DNA of 64,000 bases, from assembly GCF_023283945.1 (NCBI RefSeq), contig NZ_JAKIKW010000018.1, positions 1 through 64,000 of the forward strand, read 5' to 3'. Shown one piece after another: positions 7,704-17,100 of this stretch; within the stretch, counting starts at the first letter, position 1, and every line of letters begins with the position of its first letter. The notes beneath the pieces were generated by a model. That model saw only the letters and a list, made by a program, of their open reading frames with translations, searched no databases and had not been told where the DNA came from. Origin of the DNA: Shewanella gelidimarina (GTDB taxonomy: Bacteria; Pseudomonadota; Gammaproteobacteria; Enterobacterales; Shewanellaceae). A program made the position numbers and the translations under genes.

Positions 7704-9890
7704 ATGTTTAATCTTCCTATTGGCCTACGTGCCAAAGTCGGTGTCTTATCTCTATTCTTGCTGTGTCTGCCATGGCTCGGTTATGAATATGTGTGGGAGA
7801 TGGAAAAGTATTTACGCCTTGGCCAAGAAAAAACCCTCGAAGGCACCACTCAAGCCCTTGCCACCGCATTACACGAGCGGCCAAAACTATTTGATAGTCA
7901 AGCAAGCTTCCTCACTCAGGTAAAGAAAGGTCGCGATCTATACGCTTATCCATTAGCTGGCCCTATTCAACTTGATGGCAAGTTAGGTGACTGGCAGCCG
8001 TACCGTCACAGCTCACTGCACTATGGTGAAGATTATCAAGTCTATAAGCGCGATCCAGCCAAGCCTTTAGGCATCGAATTTACCCATATGGTGGGTAAAT
8101 ATGCGGGCTACCTTTATGGCTTTTTTGAAGTCACCGATCCGCAGGTTATCTATCGCGGTAAGAACAGCTTAAGCATTGACCGTAATGATCATATCGCCAT
8201 CGCAACCTTAGCCCCCGATGGACAGTTTCGCCGCTATGTGGTTGCCACCACTAAAGATGGTTGGATCAGCGCATTTGAGCTACCAGAAGATCCAACACAG
8301 ACAACGCCTGTGACACCCGAAGTCAAAATTCAGGGTAAATGGCTTAAATCAGCTAAAGGCTACAACGTCGAACTGCGGATCCCACTCGAGATGGTCGGCA
8401 GTAAACTCGGATTTGCCATCTATGATGTAAACGACAGTAATACTCGACAATTAGAAGCGATTGTTGGCACCTCAGCGATTGATGATGTTAATAAGCTCGG
8501 CACGGTATTAGTCCCTTCGCCAGAAATTGAAAGCATCATTAAGGGCATGGCACACAACAGCTCAAGAATCTGGGTCGTCGATAGGCATGGCCGAGTACTG
8601 GCCAAGTCTGGTGATATCCGCTCCGACAACAGTGTTTGGGCGCGATCCACGGTCGAAAAAGAGGGTAAGAGCACCTGGGATAGGTTTAAGCAGCAATACC
8701 TATACCCGCTTTATTATAAAATTTTAACGATCCCGGCTAAAGACTTTATCGACTCATTACAAGACTCAACCGTACTGCAAGGCAGTCACATCAATAAAGC
8801 GTTAAAGGGCAAACAAGGTTCCACATGGCGACTCACCCCCGATAGCAAAGCGGTGGTGTTAGCCGCTGCCAGCCCTATTTGGATCGATGATAAAGTCATG
8901 GGTGTGGTCATCGCCGAAGAAACCACTCATGGGATCCGCACCCTTCGTAATAAAGCCTTAGAGAAACTCTTTAATGTGATCTTAACAATCATGAGCATGG
9001 GGACATTGGCGTTGTTCTTTTTTGCTTCTAACATCTCTAGCAGAATACGCAAACTGCGTGATGAAGCCGAGCAAGCTATTGATAATCAAGGACGTATTAA
9101 AAAGGCAATTAAAGGCTCCAAAGTCCGTGATGAAATTGGCGATCTGTCTCGTAGCTTTGCCAGTATTGTAAGTCGGTTAGGCGAATATACTCACTATCTA
9201 GAAAACATGTCATCGCGCTTATCCCATGAGCTACGTACGCCTGTTGCTGTGGTGCGATCATCACTGGAGCATCTGAGTCTGCAAACGCTTAACCCTGATA
9301 GCCGTAAATATGTTGACCGAGCACAGGAAGGTGTTAACCGCCTTAATATGATCCTCAATAATATGAGCGAGGCGACTCGGCTCGAAGAGAGTTTAACCCA
9401 TGCTGAAAAGTCATTATTTCCACTAGAGAAAGTCATCAGTGGCTGTATGCAAGGGTATCAAATGACCTACCCTAAGCAACTTTTCAATATAGAGGTTGAC
9501 CCACAAGCTATTTATGTCGAAGGCGTACCAGAATACATTGCCCAGCTAATGGATAAGCTTATTGCTAATGCATTAGAGTTTAGTCATCCGGGCAGTGCCA
9601 TCGAAGTGTGCCTTAAAACACACAATAAAGTCGCCTATTTATCGATTGCCAACTATGGCACGCCCTTGCCTGACAATATGTCACAGCAGATCTTTGAATC
9701 TATGGTCTCTGTCAGGGCTCAAAAAGCCCAAGATAAGCCACACTTAGGGCTTGGGCTTTATATTGCTCGATTAATTAGTCTGTTTCATAAAGGAAAAATC
9801 AGCGCGCAAAATAGAGTCAATGAACAAGGCGCTATTTTTGGGGTTGAGATTATAATCCAACTGCCTATCAGCAAAGAAAAACCAGCATAG
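7704..9890 (+). CDS. pdsS: Dedicated sortase system sensor histidine kinase PdsS
   Basis: A membrane histidine kinase of 728 residues. The ATG at 7704, 4 bp after the pdsR stop, is preferred over the in-frame start at 7665 inside pdsR, because it opens directly onto the N-terminal transmembrane segment (about 8-28). The periplasmic part contains, at about 75-245, a domain with the marks of a CBM9/DOMON-like beta-sandwich: IQLDGKLGDWQ near its start and YNVELRIPLEMVG near its end. A second membrane helix lies near 425-445, then HAMP, a dimerisation region with the phospho-His in SHELRTPVAV (about 506), and an ATPase domain with LIANALEF (N box) and HLGLGLYIA (G box). The partner is PdsR. The carbohydrate-type sensor domain hints that the signal is a glycan or sugar; this is inference. 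Confidence 0.92.
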   Translation: MFNLPIGLRAKVGVLSLFLLCLPWLGYEYVWEMEKYLRLGQEKTLEGTTQALATALHERPKLFDSQASFLTQVKKGRDLYAYPLAGPIQLDGKLGDWQPYRHSSLHYGEDYQVYKRDPAKPLGIEFTHMVGKYAGYLYGFFEVTDPQVIYRGKNSLSIDRNDHIAIATLAPDGQFRRYVVATTKDGWISAFELPEDPTQTTPVTPEVKIQGKWLKSAKGYNVELRIPLEMVGSKLGFAIYDVNDSNTRQLEAIVGTSAIDDVNKLGTVLVPSPEIESIIKGMAHNSSRIWVVDRHGRVLAKSGDIRSDNSVWARSTVEKEGKSTWDRFKQQYLYPLYYKILTIPAKDFIDSLQDSTVLQGSHINKALKGKQGSTWRLTPDSKAVVLAAASPIWIDDKVMGVVIAEETTHGIRTLRNKALEKLFNVILTIMSMGTLALFFFASNISSRIRKLRDEAEQAIDNQGRIKKAIKGSKVRDEIGDLSRSFASIVSRLGEYTHYLENMSSRLSHELRTPVAVVRSSLEHLSLQTLNPDSRKYVDRAQEGVNRLNMILNNMSEATRLEESLTHAEKSLFPLEKVISGCMQGYQMTYPKQLFNIEVDPQAIYVEGVPEYIAQLMDKLIANALEFSHPGSAIEVCLKTHNKVAYLSIANYGTPLPDNMSQQIFESMVSVRAQKAQDKPHLGLGLYIARLISLFHKGKISAQNRVNEQGAIFGVEIIIQLPISKEKPA

Positions 9891-9921
9891 CGAATGTATG
9901 GACAGATTGGCACTTCACTTT

Positions 9922-9945
9922 AGCCGTTTAGATGTTAAGATGGCT
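9922..9945. promoter_or_regulatory. Tandem met boxes (MetJ-type operator) upstream of metC
   Basis: Three consecutive 8-bp units AGCCGTTT, AGATGTTA and AGATGGCT match the met box AGACGTCT at 6, 5 and 6 of 8 positions, in the tandem arrangement that MetJ dimers need. They end 35 bp before the metC start. metC is a known MetJ target in enterobacteria. Confidence 0.6.
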
Positions 9946-9980
9946 AAAACTAAAAAGCCCTATTTTGGAAGTTAAACCCT

Positions 9981-11159
9981 ATGAAAAAAGAAACGCAGAT
10001 AATTAGTCTTGGCCGCGACAAAAAATGGACCCAAGGTGTGATAAACCCACCCGTTTATCGTGCATCAACTATGGTGTTTGATACGATGGATGAACTGCGT
10101 TTTGCTGCAAAAAATAAGGCCAATGGCGAGATGTTCTATGGTCGCCGCGGCGGGCCCACTCATTTTGCATTTCAAGCGGCCATTGCCGAACTTGAAGGTG
10201 GCGTAGGCACGGCACTTTACCCTTCTGGGAGCGCGGCTATCAGCAATAGTTTGCTGTCATTTTTAAAAGCGGGTGATCATCTACTGATGGTCGACAGTGT
10301 TTATGAACCTACCCGCGACTTATGTAATAAGTTATTAGCAGGCTATGGCATTGAAACTACTTATTATGATCCTATGATAGGCGAAGGCATCCGCGATCTT
10401 ATCCAACCAAACACTAAAGTGTTGTTTTTAGAGTCTCCAGGATCTATCACCATGGAAATTCAGGATGTGCCCACATTAAGCCGTATTGCACATGAACAAG
10501 ACATTGTGGTGATGCTCGACAATACTTGGGCATCCCCCATCAACTCACGTCCATTTGAGATGGGCGTCGATATTTCGATTCAGGCAGCAACTAAATACAT
10601 AGTTGGCCACTCCGACGTCATGATGGGCACCGCAACAGCCAATGAACCCCATTGGGAACAGTTGCGCGAAAACAGCTACCTTTTAGGCCAGTGCACCTCC
10701 CCTGATGATGTCTATCTTGCGAGTCGTGGTCTGCGCACCCTAGGTATTCGTTTAGCCCAGCATGAGCAGAACGCATTAAAGGTCGCTAACTGGCTTAATA
10801 GCCGACCTGAAGTTGATCACCTGCGTCATCCGGCTTTTGACACGTGTCCAGGGCATGAGTTTTTCAAACGCGATTTTAGTGCTTCTAATGGTCTATTTTC
10901 ATTCGTATTAAAACAGGGCGATCTGCAATCAGTCACCGCATTTGTTGAAAACATGCAGCACTTTAAGATGGGCTTTTCTTGGGGCGGGTTTGAAAGTCTT
11001 ATTTTAGGTGTGTTTGGTATCGATAAAATACGTACCGCCACTCAATGGGACAGTAGCAAGCCGCTTATTAGGCTGCATATTGGTCTGGAGAACGTCGATG
11101 ATCTGATTGCCGATCTCGACGCCGCATTTGACCGTTTCAATGCCGAATTAAACCAATAG
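9981..11159 (+). CDS. metC: Cystathionine beta-lyase
   Basis: A PLP enzyme of the trans-sulfuration family that splits cystathionine to homocysteine, pyruvate and ammonia in methionine synthesis. 392 residues, the normal length. The PLP lysine is Lys205 in QAATKYIVGHSD, the Asp that pairs with the pyridine nitrogen is in VVMLDNTWASP, and the substrate/cofactor segment YGRRGGPT is present, with the YxRxxxP form typical of MetC. It is preceded by met boxes and closed by the terminator at 11179-11215. Cystathionine gamma-synthase and gamma-lyase are relatives, but the VMLDNTWASP and YGRRG motifs and overall pattern favour MetC. Confidence 0.92.
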   Translation: MKKETQIISLGRDKKWTQGVINPPVYRASTMVFDTMDELRFAAKNKANGEMFYGRRGGPTHFAFQAAIAELEGGVGTALYPSGSAAISNSLLSFLKAGDHLLMVDSVYEPTRDLCNKLLAGYGIETTYYDPMIGEGIRDLIQPNTKVLFLESPGSITMEIQDVPTLSRIAHEQDIVVMLDNTWASPINSRPFEMGVDISIQAATKYIVGHSDVMMGTATANEPHWEQLRENSYLLGQCTSPDDVYLASRGLRTLGIRLAQHEQNALKVANWLNSRPEVDHLRHPAFDTCPGHEFFKRDFSASNGLFSFVLKQGDLQSVTAFVENMQHFKMGFSWGGFESLILGVFGIDKIRTATQWDSSKPLIRLHIGLENVDDLIADLDAAFDRFNAELNQ

Positions 11160-11178
11160 CATTAGCGCTGACCGACAT

Positions 11179-11215
11179 AAAAATCCGAGACCTAGCGATA
11201 GAACTCGGATTTTTA
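11179..11215. terminator. Bidirectional rho-independent terminator
   Basis: AAAATCCGAG and CTCGGATTTTT form a stem around a 14-base loop between the convergent metC and ycbL genes, with A- and T-runs on both sides. Confidence 0.85.
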
Positions 11216-11222
11216 CTTTTAA

Positions 11223-11867
11223 TTAACTAAAGAGCTGATCAGCAACAAATGGGTTTTGTACCCGCTCTTCCCCAAAGGTGGACAACGGACCGTGACCGGG
11301 AATAAATTGTACCTCTTTACCTAAAGGCCAGAGCTTTTTAGTAATAGAGTTAATTAAATCTTGATGATTAGATTGCGGGAAATCAGTACGGCCTATTGAG
11401 CCTCTAAATAACACATCGCCAACCCATGCAATGTCAGCCTCTTTGGCAAAAAAGACCACATGGCCAGGAGTGTGTCCAGGACAATGGAGTACCGATAATA
11501 CTTGATTACCAACATTGACTTCATCACCCTCTTCTAAATAACGAGTGGGAGTAAATGGATCGCAATGTACAAAACCAAAGTGCTTACTTTGTGTAGGTAA
11601 CGTTTCTAACCAAAAGCTATCCGCCACGTGTGGGCCAACAATCGGTATATTTAACTGTTCCGCAAGGGCTTGCGCAGCGCCCACATGATCGATATGTCCG
11701 TGAGTCAACAACACCTGCTCAACCACGACATTATTTTTGGCTGCTTCTTCTAAAATGCGCTCAAGATTACCACCGGGATCGACCACAGCTCCTTTCAAGG
11801 TTTGCTCACACCAAATTAAGCTGCAATTTTGTTGGAATGGCGTGACGGGTATTAACTGATATTTCAT
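11223..11867 (-). CDS. ycbL: Metallo-beta-lactamase-fold hydrolase, YcbL (glyoxalase II-like)
   Basis: A cytoplasmic 214-residue binuclear metal hydrolase. The zinc-binding motif is LTHGHIDHVG (about 56-65), with the later His in HCPGHTPGHV, the bridging Asp in WVGDVLFRG and the last His in IPGHGPLST. Its start (KYQLIPVTPFQQNCSLIW) matches my memory of E. coli YcbL closely. YcbL-type proteins hydrolyse thioesters of the S-lactoylglutathione kind, but the cellular substrate is not settled. The ATG at 11867 is chosen over the TTG one codon earlier because AGGTGAG stands at proper distance. Confidence 0.88.
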   Translation of the reverse strand: MKYQLIPVTPFQQNCSLIWCEQTLKGAVVDPGGNLERILEEAAKNNVVVEQVLLTHGHIDHVGAAQALAEQLNIPIVGPHVADSFWLETLPTQSKHFGFVHCDPFTPTRYLEEGDEVNVGNQVLSVLHCPGHTPGHVVFFAKEADIAWVGDVLFRGSIGRTDFPQSNHQDLINSITKKLWPLGKEVQFIPGHGPLSTFGEERVQNPFVADQLFS

Positions 11868-12431
11868 CAAAACTCACCTAAAGGTTATTTAGCCGTGGAA
11901 TAGCTAAAGATTACGCCACCTTGGCCATTTCCTCTATTAATAAATGATAGAACATGAACTAACGCTCACAAAACATCATATTTATCGTTTACACGATCCC
12001 AGCTGATTAGCAATAAGTTGAAACCGTTCACCTAGTGACTATTTCGGTCTATACCCATCCTACTAGAAGATGCTCGTTTCAGAGGCATTGTGCTAGTTCA
12101 ATTCTAGGCGCATTAATGTAGAAATGGTTGTTCCCTTTGAAGTGACTGCACCAACGAAGTGGGCTTGCACAACACCTTCTGCGATGGGTATTCTTTTTGT
12201 ATTAAGAGTGGTCTTTACTCTGAGTTATTGATTTTACCAAGGGAGCGACCATTAGTCGCAATCAATGCAAGCACCAGGAATGGCGTGAATGCTAGTTATA
12301 ATGGAGCATTAACTGGCTTTGATTAAAGACCATTAAATCCCCACTGAATCCTGCACCTTCAGGTAAGATGGGTATATAATCTTCAGCTCTGTTGCCCCTA
12401 AAAATACTCAAAAAAAACTAAGGCTTATTCA
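11868..12431. other. Gene-free interval, mostly a fold-back repeat element
   Basis: This 564-bp stretch between ycbL and the S33 peptidase gene holds the inverted-repeat element at 12050-12376 and otherwise AT-rich sequence with the divergent promoters. I see no open frame with a ribosome-binding site. Confidence 0.6.
12050..12376. mobile_element. Putative 327-bp fold-back MITE with TATACCCATC ends
   Basis: The ends are inverted copies: TATACCCATC at 12050-12059 and GATGGGTATA at 12367-12376. The match continues inward, with gaps, for about 37 bp (shared blocks TAC, GAAG, TGC, TTCAG). A second inner pair (GCATT...ATGGT...TCCCTT) repeats the symmetry around the middle, and an internal GATGGGTAT lies at 12183-12191, so it may be composite. 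There is no coding capacity. This is the form of a non-autonomous transposon; I cannot test copy number here. Confidence 0.55.
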
Positions 12432-13721
12432 ATGACAACACATCTCACCTTTGCAGGCATGGTTGCTCGTAAACACACCTTCACACTCCCTCTTGATTAC
12501 CAGCAACCTAACGGTGAGACAATAAACATTTTTGCGCGCGAGCTTGTCAGCCCAGAAAATCAACATAAAGCGCTGCCCTTCATCGTCTTTTTTCAAGGTG
12601 GCCCCGGATTTGGTGCGGTAAGGCCTGCCGCGAGTGGCGGTTGGATAAAGCGGGCTCTACAAGAGTTTCGCGTGCTTTTACTCGACCAACGCGGCACCGG
12701 ACTGTCGAGCCCAGTGAGCTCAGCTAGCCTTGCACATTTATCCACACCGCAGCAAAGCGCATATCTAAGTCATTTTAGGGCTGACAACATTATTCGAGAT
12801 GCTGAAGCGATTCGTCAACAGCTTGTTGGTGATGAGAAATGGGCTATTCTCGGTCAAAGTTTTGGTGGATTTTGTGTTTTAAAATACCTTAATGATGCAC
12901 CACAAGGTGTTAAAGAAGCCTACATAACAGGGGGGATCCCCTCTCTCAGCCGCAACTCAGATGAAGTATACCAAGCCACTTATCAGCGCGTTATCGCTAA
13001 AAACAATGACTTTTTTAAGCGCTTTAGTGACGCCCAAGCATTGGTTAAAGCACTGGCACAACATATCAGTGTTAACGATGTAAAGTTGGCGACAGGCGAG
13101 CGACTCACGGTTGAAATGTTACAGCTGCTTGGGATCAACATTGGTATGGAGCAAGGTCCAGAAAGCATCTATTACCTGCTAGAACATGCACTGATTGAAA
13201 CGTCGAATGGCACCTTGGTTAACCCACTATTTCTAGCGCATTTTTGCCATTTGTTAGATTATAATACCAACCCGATTTTTGCGCTGCTGCATGAGTCTAT
13301 TTATTGTCAGCAAAGTGCTTCAAATTGGTCCGCTCACCGAGTGAGAGCACAATATCCACAGTTCAACTACACGGCTGATAAACCATTTCTCTTTACCGGA
13401 GAGATGATCTACCCGTGGATGTTTGATCAGTTCTCTAATCTAAAACCGTTAAAAGAAGCCGCCACCAGTCTTGCAATGAAGGACGATTGGCCGGCCCTAT
13501 ATCAGGAAGCTGTGCTGGCAGAAAATAAAGTGCCCGTTGCCGCAGCTATCTACGCTGAAGATATGTTTGTTGAAATGCGTTACAGCCTAGAAACCGCTGC
13601 CAAAGTGGGCAACCTAAAGTACTGGCTAACGTCGGAATATGAACATAATGGCATTAGAATGGATGGAGAACATATTTTAGATAGATTAATTACAATTAAT
13701 CGTGGGGAAAACTTGCGTTAA
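12432..13721 (+). CDS. S33-family prolyl aminopeptidase-like alpha/beta hydrolase
   Basis: A 429-residue cytoplasmic hydrolase without signal peptide. The S33 peptidase pattern is plain: the oxyanion motif FFQGGPGFG (about 57-65), LLDQRGTGLSSP after it, and the nucleophile elbow ILGQSFGGF with Ser near residue 142. A large cap domain follows, and the catalytic His is expected in YEHNGIRMDGEHI near the C-terminus. Expected activity is release of N-terminal proline (or similar residues) from short peptides. Length fits the longer prolyl aminopeptidase group rather than the 310-residue one. Monocistronic, with a terminator after it. Confidence 0.85.
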   Translation: MTTHLTFAGMVARKHTFTLPLDYQQPNGETINIFARELVSPENQHKALPFIVFFQGGPGFGAVRPAASGGWIKRALQEFRVLLLDQRGTGLSSPVSSASLAHLSTPQQSAYLSHFRADNIIRDAEAIRQQLVGDEKWAILGQSFGGFCVLKYLNDAPQGVKEAYITGGIPSLSRNSDEVYQATYQRVIAKNNDFFKRFSDAQALVKALAQHISVNDVKLATGERLTVEMLQLLGINIGMEQGPESIYYLLEHALIETSNGTLVNPLFLAHFCHLLDYNTNPIFALLHESIYCQQSASNWSAHRVRAQYPQFNYTADKPFLFTGEMIYPWMFDQFSNLKPLKEAATSLAMKDDWPALYQEAVLAENKVPVAAAIYAEDMFVEMRYSLETAAKVGNLKYWLTSEYEHNGIRMDGEHILDRLITINRGENLR

Positions 13722-13784
13722 TTAAGAATCACTTAAGATTAGCGGGACATAATGTAATCTGTTCCTCACCCAGTATCACCTTTT

Positions 13785-13813
13785 GCAAGCCTTTTTAAGG
13801 CTTGCTTTTTTTT
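13785..13813 (+). terminator. Rho-independent terminator
   Basis: GCAAGCC and GGCTTGC form a stem around TTTTTAA, followed by eight T residues. It closes the S33 peptidase gene. Confidence 0.88.
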
Positions 13814-13861
13814 GCCTCAAAAACCATATTTAATAGACATCCCCCAATGAGGTCACGCCTG

Positions 13862-14059
13862 ATGGACATCACTCATCTTGAACAACTCAGTGCAGAGATA
13901 TTGTTAGGCATAGTCAACGAAAAATTGCGGCTGAGCTGCGCTGATCAAGCTGCACTATTTTACGAACTCGATATGGATAATAAGTTGCTTGAGTCAAAGC
14001 TTGCTAACATAGGCTTTCATTATCATTCGCTCAGTAATCAGTATCGCAACCTAAAATAG
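13862..14059 (+). CDS. DUF4250 family small protein
   Basis: A 65-residue protein of unknown function. The start at 13862 (MDITHLEQLS) is chosen because GAGG lies 9 bp upstream and the family is about 60 residues long; upstream in-frame starts would run through the preceding terminator. The pattern of a short N-terminal helix, LLGIVNEKLR, a middle helix with LDMD, and a C-terminal F-Y pair matches DUF4250 proteins as I recall them. The stop overlaps the hairpin at 14059-14085. Confidence 0.72.
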   Translation: MDITHLEQLSAEILLGIVNEKLRLSCADQAALFYELDMDNKLLESKLANIGFHYHSLSNQYRNLK

Positions 14060-14085
14060 ACGATAAGGCGTTCATCCTTATCGTC
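14059..14085. terminator. Probable bidirectional terminator between DUF4250 gene and czcA
   Basis: GACGATAAGG and CCTTATCGTC form a perfect 10-bp stem with a 7-base loop between convergent genes. The flanking T-runs are short, so strength is uncertain. Confidence 0.6.
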
Positions 14086-14127
14086 ATATTCACTCATTAC
14101 AAAATACTGCTAAGTGTCCAGTACTGC

Positions 14128-17100
14128 TTAAGCAGGTTTGGTGCTGCTCTTACGGGTATAGCGATAAACTAATGCATAAAGCACAGGCAAAATCACTAAG
14201 GTCAGTAACGTCGATGAGATTATGCCGCCAATGACCACTGTCGCTAAAGGTCGTTGCACCTCAGCACCGGTACCCACGTTTAGCGCCATAGGCACAAAAC
14301 CTAGACTGGCTACTAATGCTGTCATCATCACTGGTCTAAGACGTTGAATTGCGCCTTGTTTAATCGCCTCAATAAGCTCAAGACCTTGTTGTTTAAGCTC
14401 CTTAATAAAGCTCAACATCACCACGCCATTAAGCACCGCGATCCCCGATAGCGCAATAAAGCCAACCGCTGCCGATATTGATAATGGCATGTCACGCAGC
14501 ACCAATGCCAACACGCCACCCGTGAGCGCTAAGGGTACGCCGCTGAAGATAATCAACGAATCGCGAACAGAGCCAAAGGCACTGTATAACAAGCCGAAAA
14601 TGAGCATTAATGTCAGAGGAACTAAGATCATCAAACGATTTGATGCTGATTCTAACTGCTCAAAGGTGCCACCATATTCACTCCAATAACCACTCGGTAG
14701 CGCGAGTTGCTCGGACATCACTTGTTTAGTGTCTTCAATAAACGAGCCTAAATCGCGGCCATCGACGTTAGCCGTCACCACCACGTGGCGCTTACCGCTT
14801 TGACGGTTTATTTGGTTAGGGCCAATTTTGAAATTAAGTTCAGCTACTTCTCCAAGCGGGACATAACTTAGATCAGGATTGAGCTCCGTTGGCAACGCAA
14901 TAGGGATATTAGCGAGTTTGCCGAGATCTTGACTGATAGTATCAGCCATTCTGACGACTAATTTAAAACGCCTATCACCTTCATAGATAAGACCAACGGG
15001 TACGCCAGCCACTGCAGTTTGCAATGCTTGCTGTACATCAACAATCGTTAACCCAAGCAGCGCTAAATGGTCGCGGTTGGGCTCGACAGATAATGTCGGT
15101 AAACCTGACATCTGCTCAACGCGCACATCAGTTGCACCATCAATACCTTGGAATAATCCCACAGCACGATCGCCAGCATCTTTTAAGGTATCCAGATCAT
15201 CGCCATAGATCCTTAATGCCACATCCGCGCGCACACCGGCAATAAGCTCATTAAAGCGCATTTCAATCGGCTGGGTAAACTCATAATTGTTACCCGGTAC
15301 CTGCTCAACTTGCTCACGTAGTTCTTCGATAAACTGCGCCTTAGTTTTACTCGGATCAAGCCATTCTGATCTCGGTTTAATGATCAAAATAGTATCAGCA
15401 ACACTTGGTGGCATAGGATCGGTCGCTACCTCTGGAGTACCCACTTTAGAAAACACTCGCTGCACTTCATCTAACTCGCCGATGATAATTTCGAGTTTTT
15501 TCTGCATCTCAATTGATTGCTCAAGCCCGGTACCGGTGATCCGCATGGCATGCATGGCAATATCACCTTCATCCAGCTTAGGTAAGAACTCCGAACCTAA
15601 TCGACTAAGCTGCACACTCGTCACAATGATGAGGACTATCGCGCCAGCAAGAATAATAAAAGGACGTTTAAGCGAGAAAAATAGCACTGGCTCGTATGCT
15701 TTACGTGCGCTTGCCATCAACCAGTTTTCTTTCTCGTTCACTTTACCTTTAACGAATATGGCTATTGCTGCAGGGACAAACGTCACTGAAAACAGTAATG
15801 CACCAATAAGCGCTGCAACCACGGTAAAGGCCATTGGGTGGAACATCTTACCCTCTACGCCATTTAGGGCGAAAATCGGCAAGTACACCAACATAATGAT
15901 CAATACACCGAATACTGCCGGACGAAACACCTCTTTAGTGGCGTCAAAAACCACTTTTATGCGCTCTTCCAGTACCAATAATCGACCGTGTTGATGTTGT
16001 GCCATGCCTAATCGGCGCAGCGCATTTTCAACAATAATCACCGCACCATCAACAATGATGCCGAAATCAATGGCGCCAAGGCTCATCAAGTTGCCTGATA
16101 CACGGTTAGCTGTCATCCCCGTAATGGCAAACAACATACTCAGAGGAATAACCAATGCCGCTATCAAGGCTGCGCGGAAGTTACCTAGCAGTGCAAACAA
16201 CACCACAATAACTAACACAGCGCCTTCAAATAGGTTTTTCTGTACGGTTGTTATCGCTTTATCCACTAACGTGGTGCGATCGTAAACCGCTTCAGCAACA
16301 ATACCTTGTGGTAGACTCGCATTAACCAGTTTAAGCTTTTCGCCAACTTCTTTGGCAACAACGCGGCTGTTCTCGCCGAGCAACATAAACGCGGTACCGA
16401 GCACGGTTTCTTCGCCGTCTTGGCTAGCCGCGCCGGTTCGTAGTTGCTTACCGTAAAATACCTCAGCGACATCACCGATACGCACCGGGGCATCATCACG
16501 TTTAGTGACCACCACTTGGCGAATAGATCCCAAATCTTTAAGCTGACCTGGTGAGCGAACCAACCATTGCTCACCACTGCGCTCGATATAACCTGCGCCA
16601 GCGTTACGATTATTAAGCTCTAATGCCTTAATGACATCATTGACAGTCACTTTATAAGCCAGCAACTTCGCCGGATCTGGCGCAACTTGGTACTCACGCT
16701 CATAACCGCCGAGACTGTTAATCTCAGTCACACCCTTAACTTTGACCAGCTGTGGGCGAATGATCCAGTCTTGAATGGTGCGTAAGTCTTCGGCGTTATA
16801 GGGACTGCCATCCTCTTTAAGCGCACCGTCGAGTGCTCGAATAGAGTAAGTAAACACTTCCCCTAAACCACTACTTACAGGCCCAAGTGCAGGTTCTGCC
16901 TCGACAGGCAGTTCACTGCGTACGCCTTGCAAGCGCTCAGAGATCTGCTGACGAGCCCAATAGATATCAGTGCCCTCTTCAAAAATCACCGTGACTTGCG
17001 ACAAGCCATAACGGGAAATTGAGCGGGTGTAGTCAAGGCTTGGGATCCCCGCCATAGCATTTTCAATCACATAGGTCAGCCGCTGCTCGGATTCGAGCGG

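Noticed and set aside
15287..15994. 235-codon plus-strand frame opposite czcA
   Set aside because: It lies wholly inside the conserved RND gene and shows no domain of its own.
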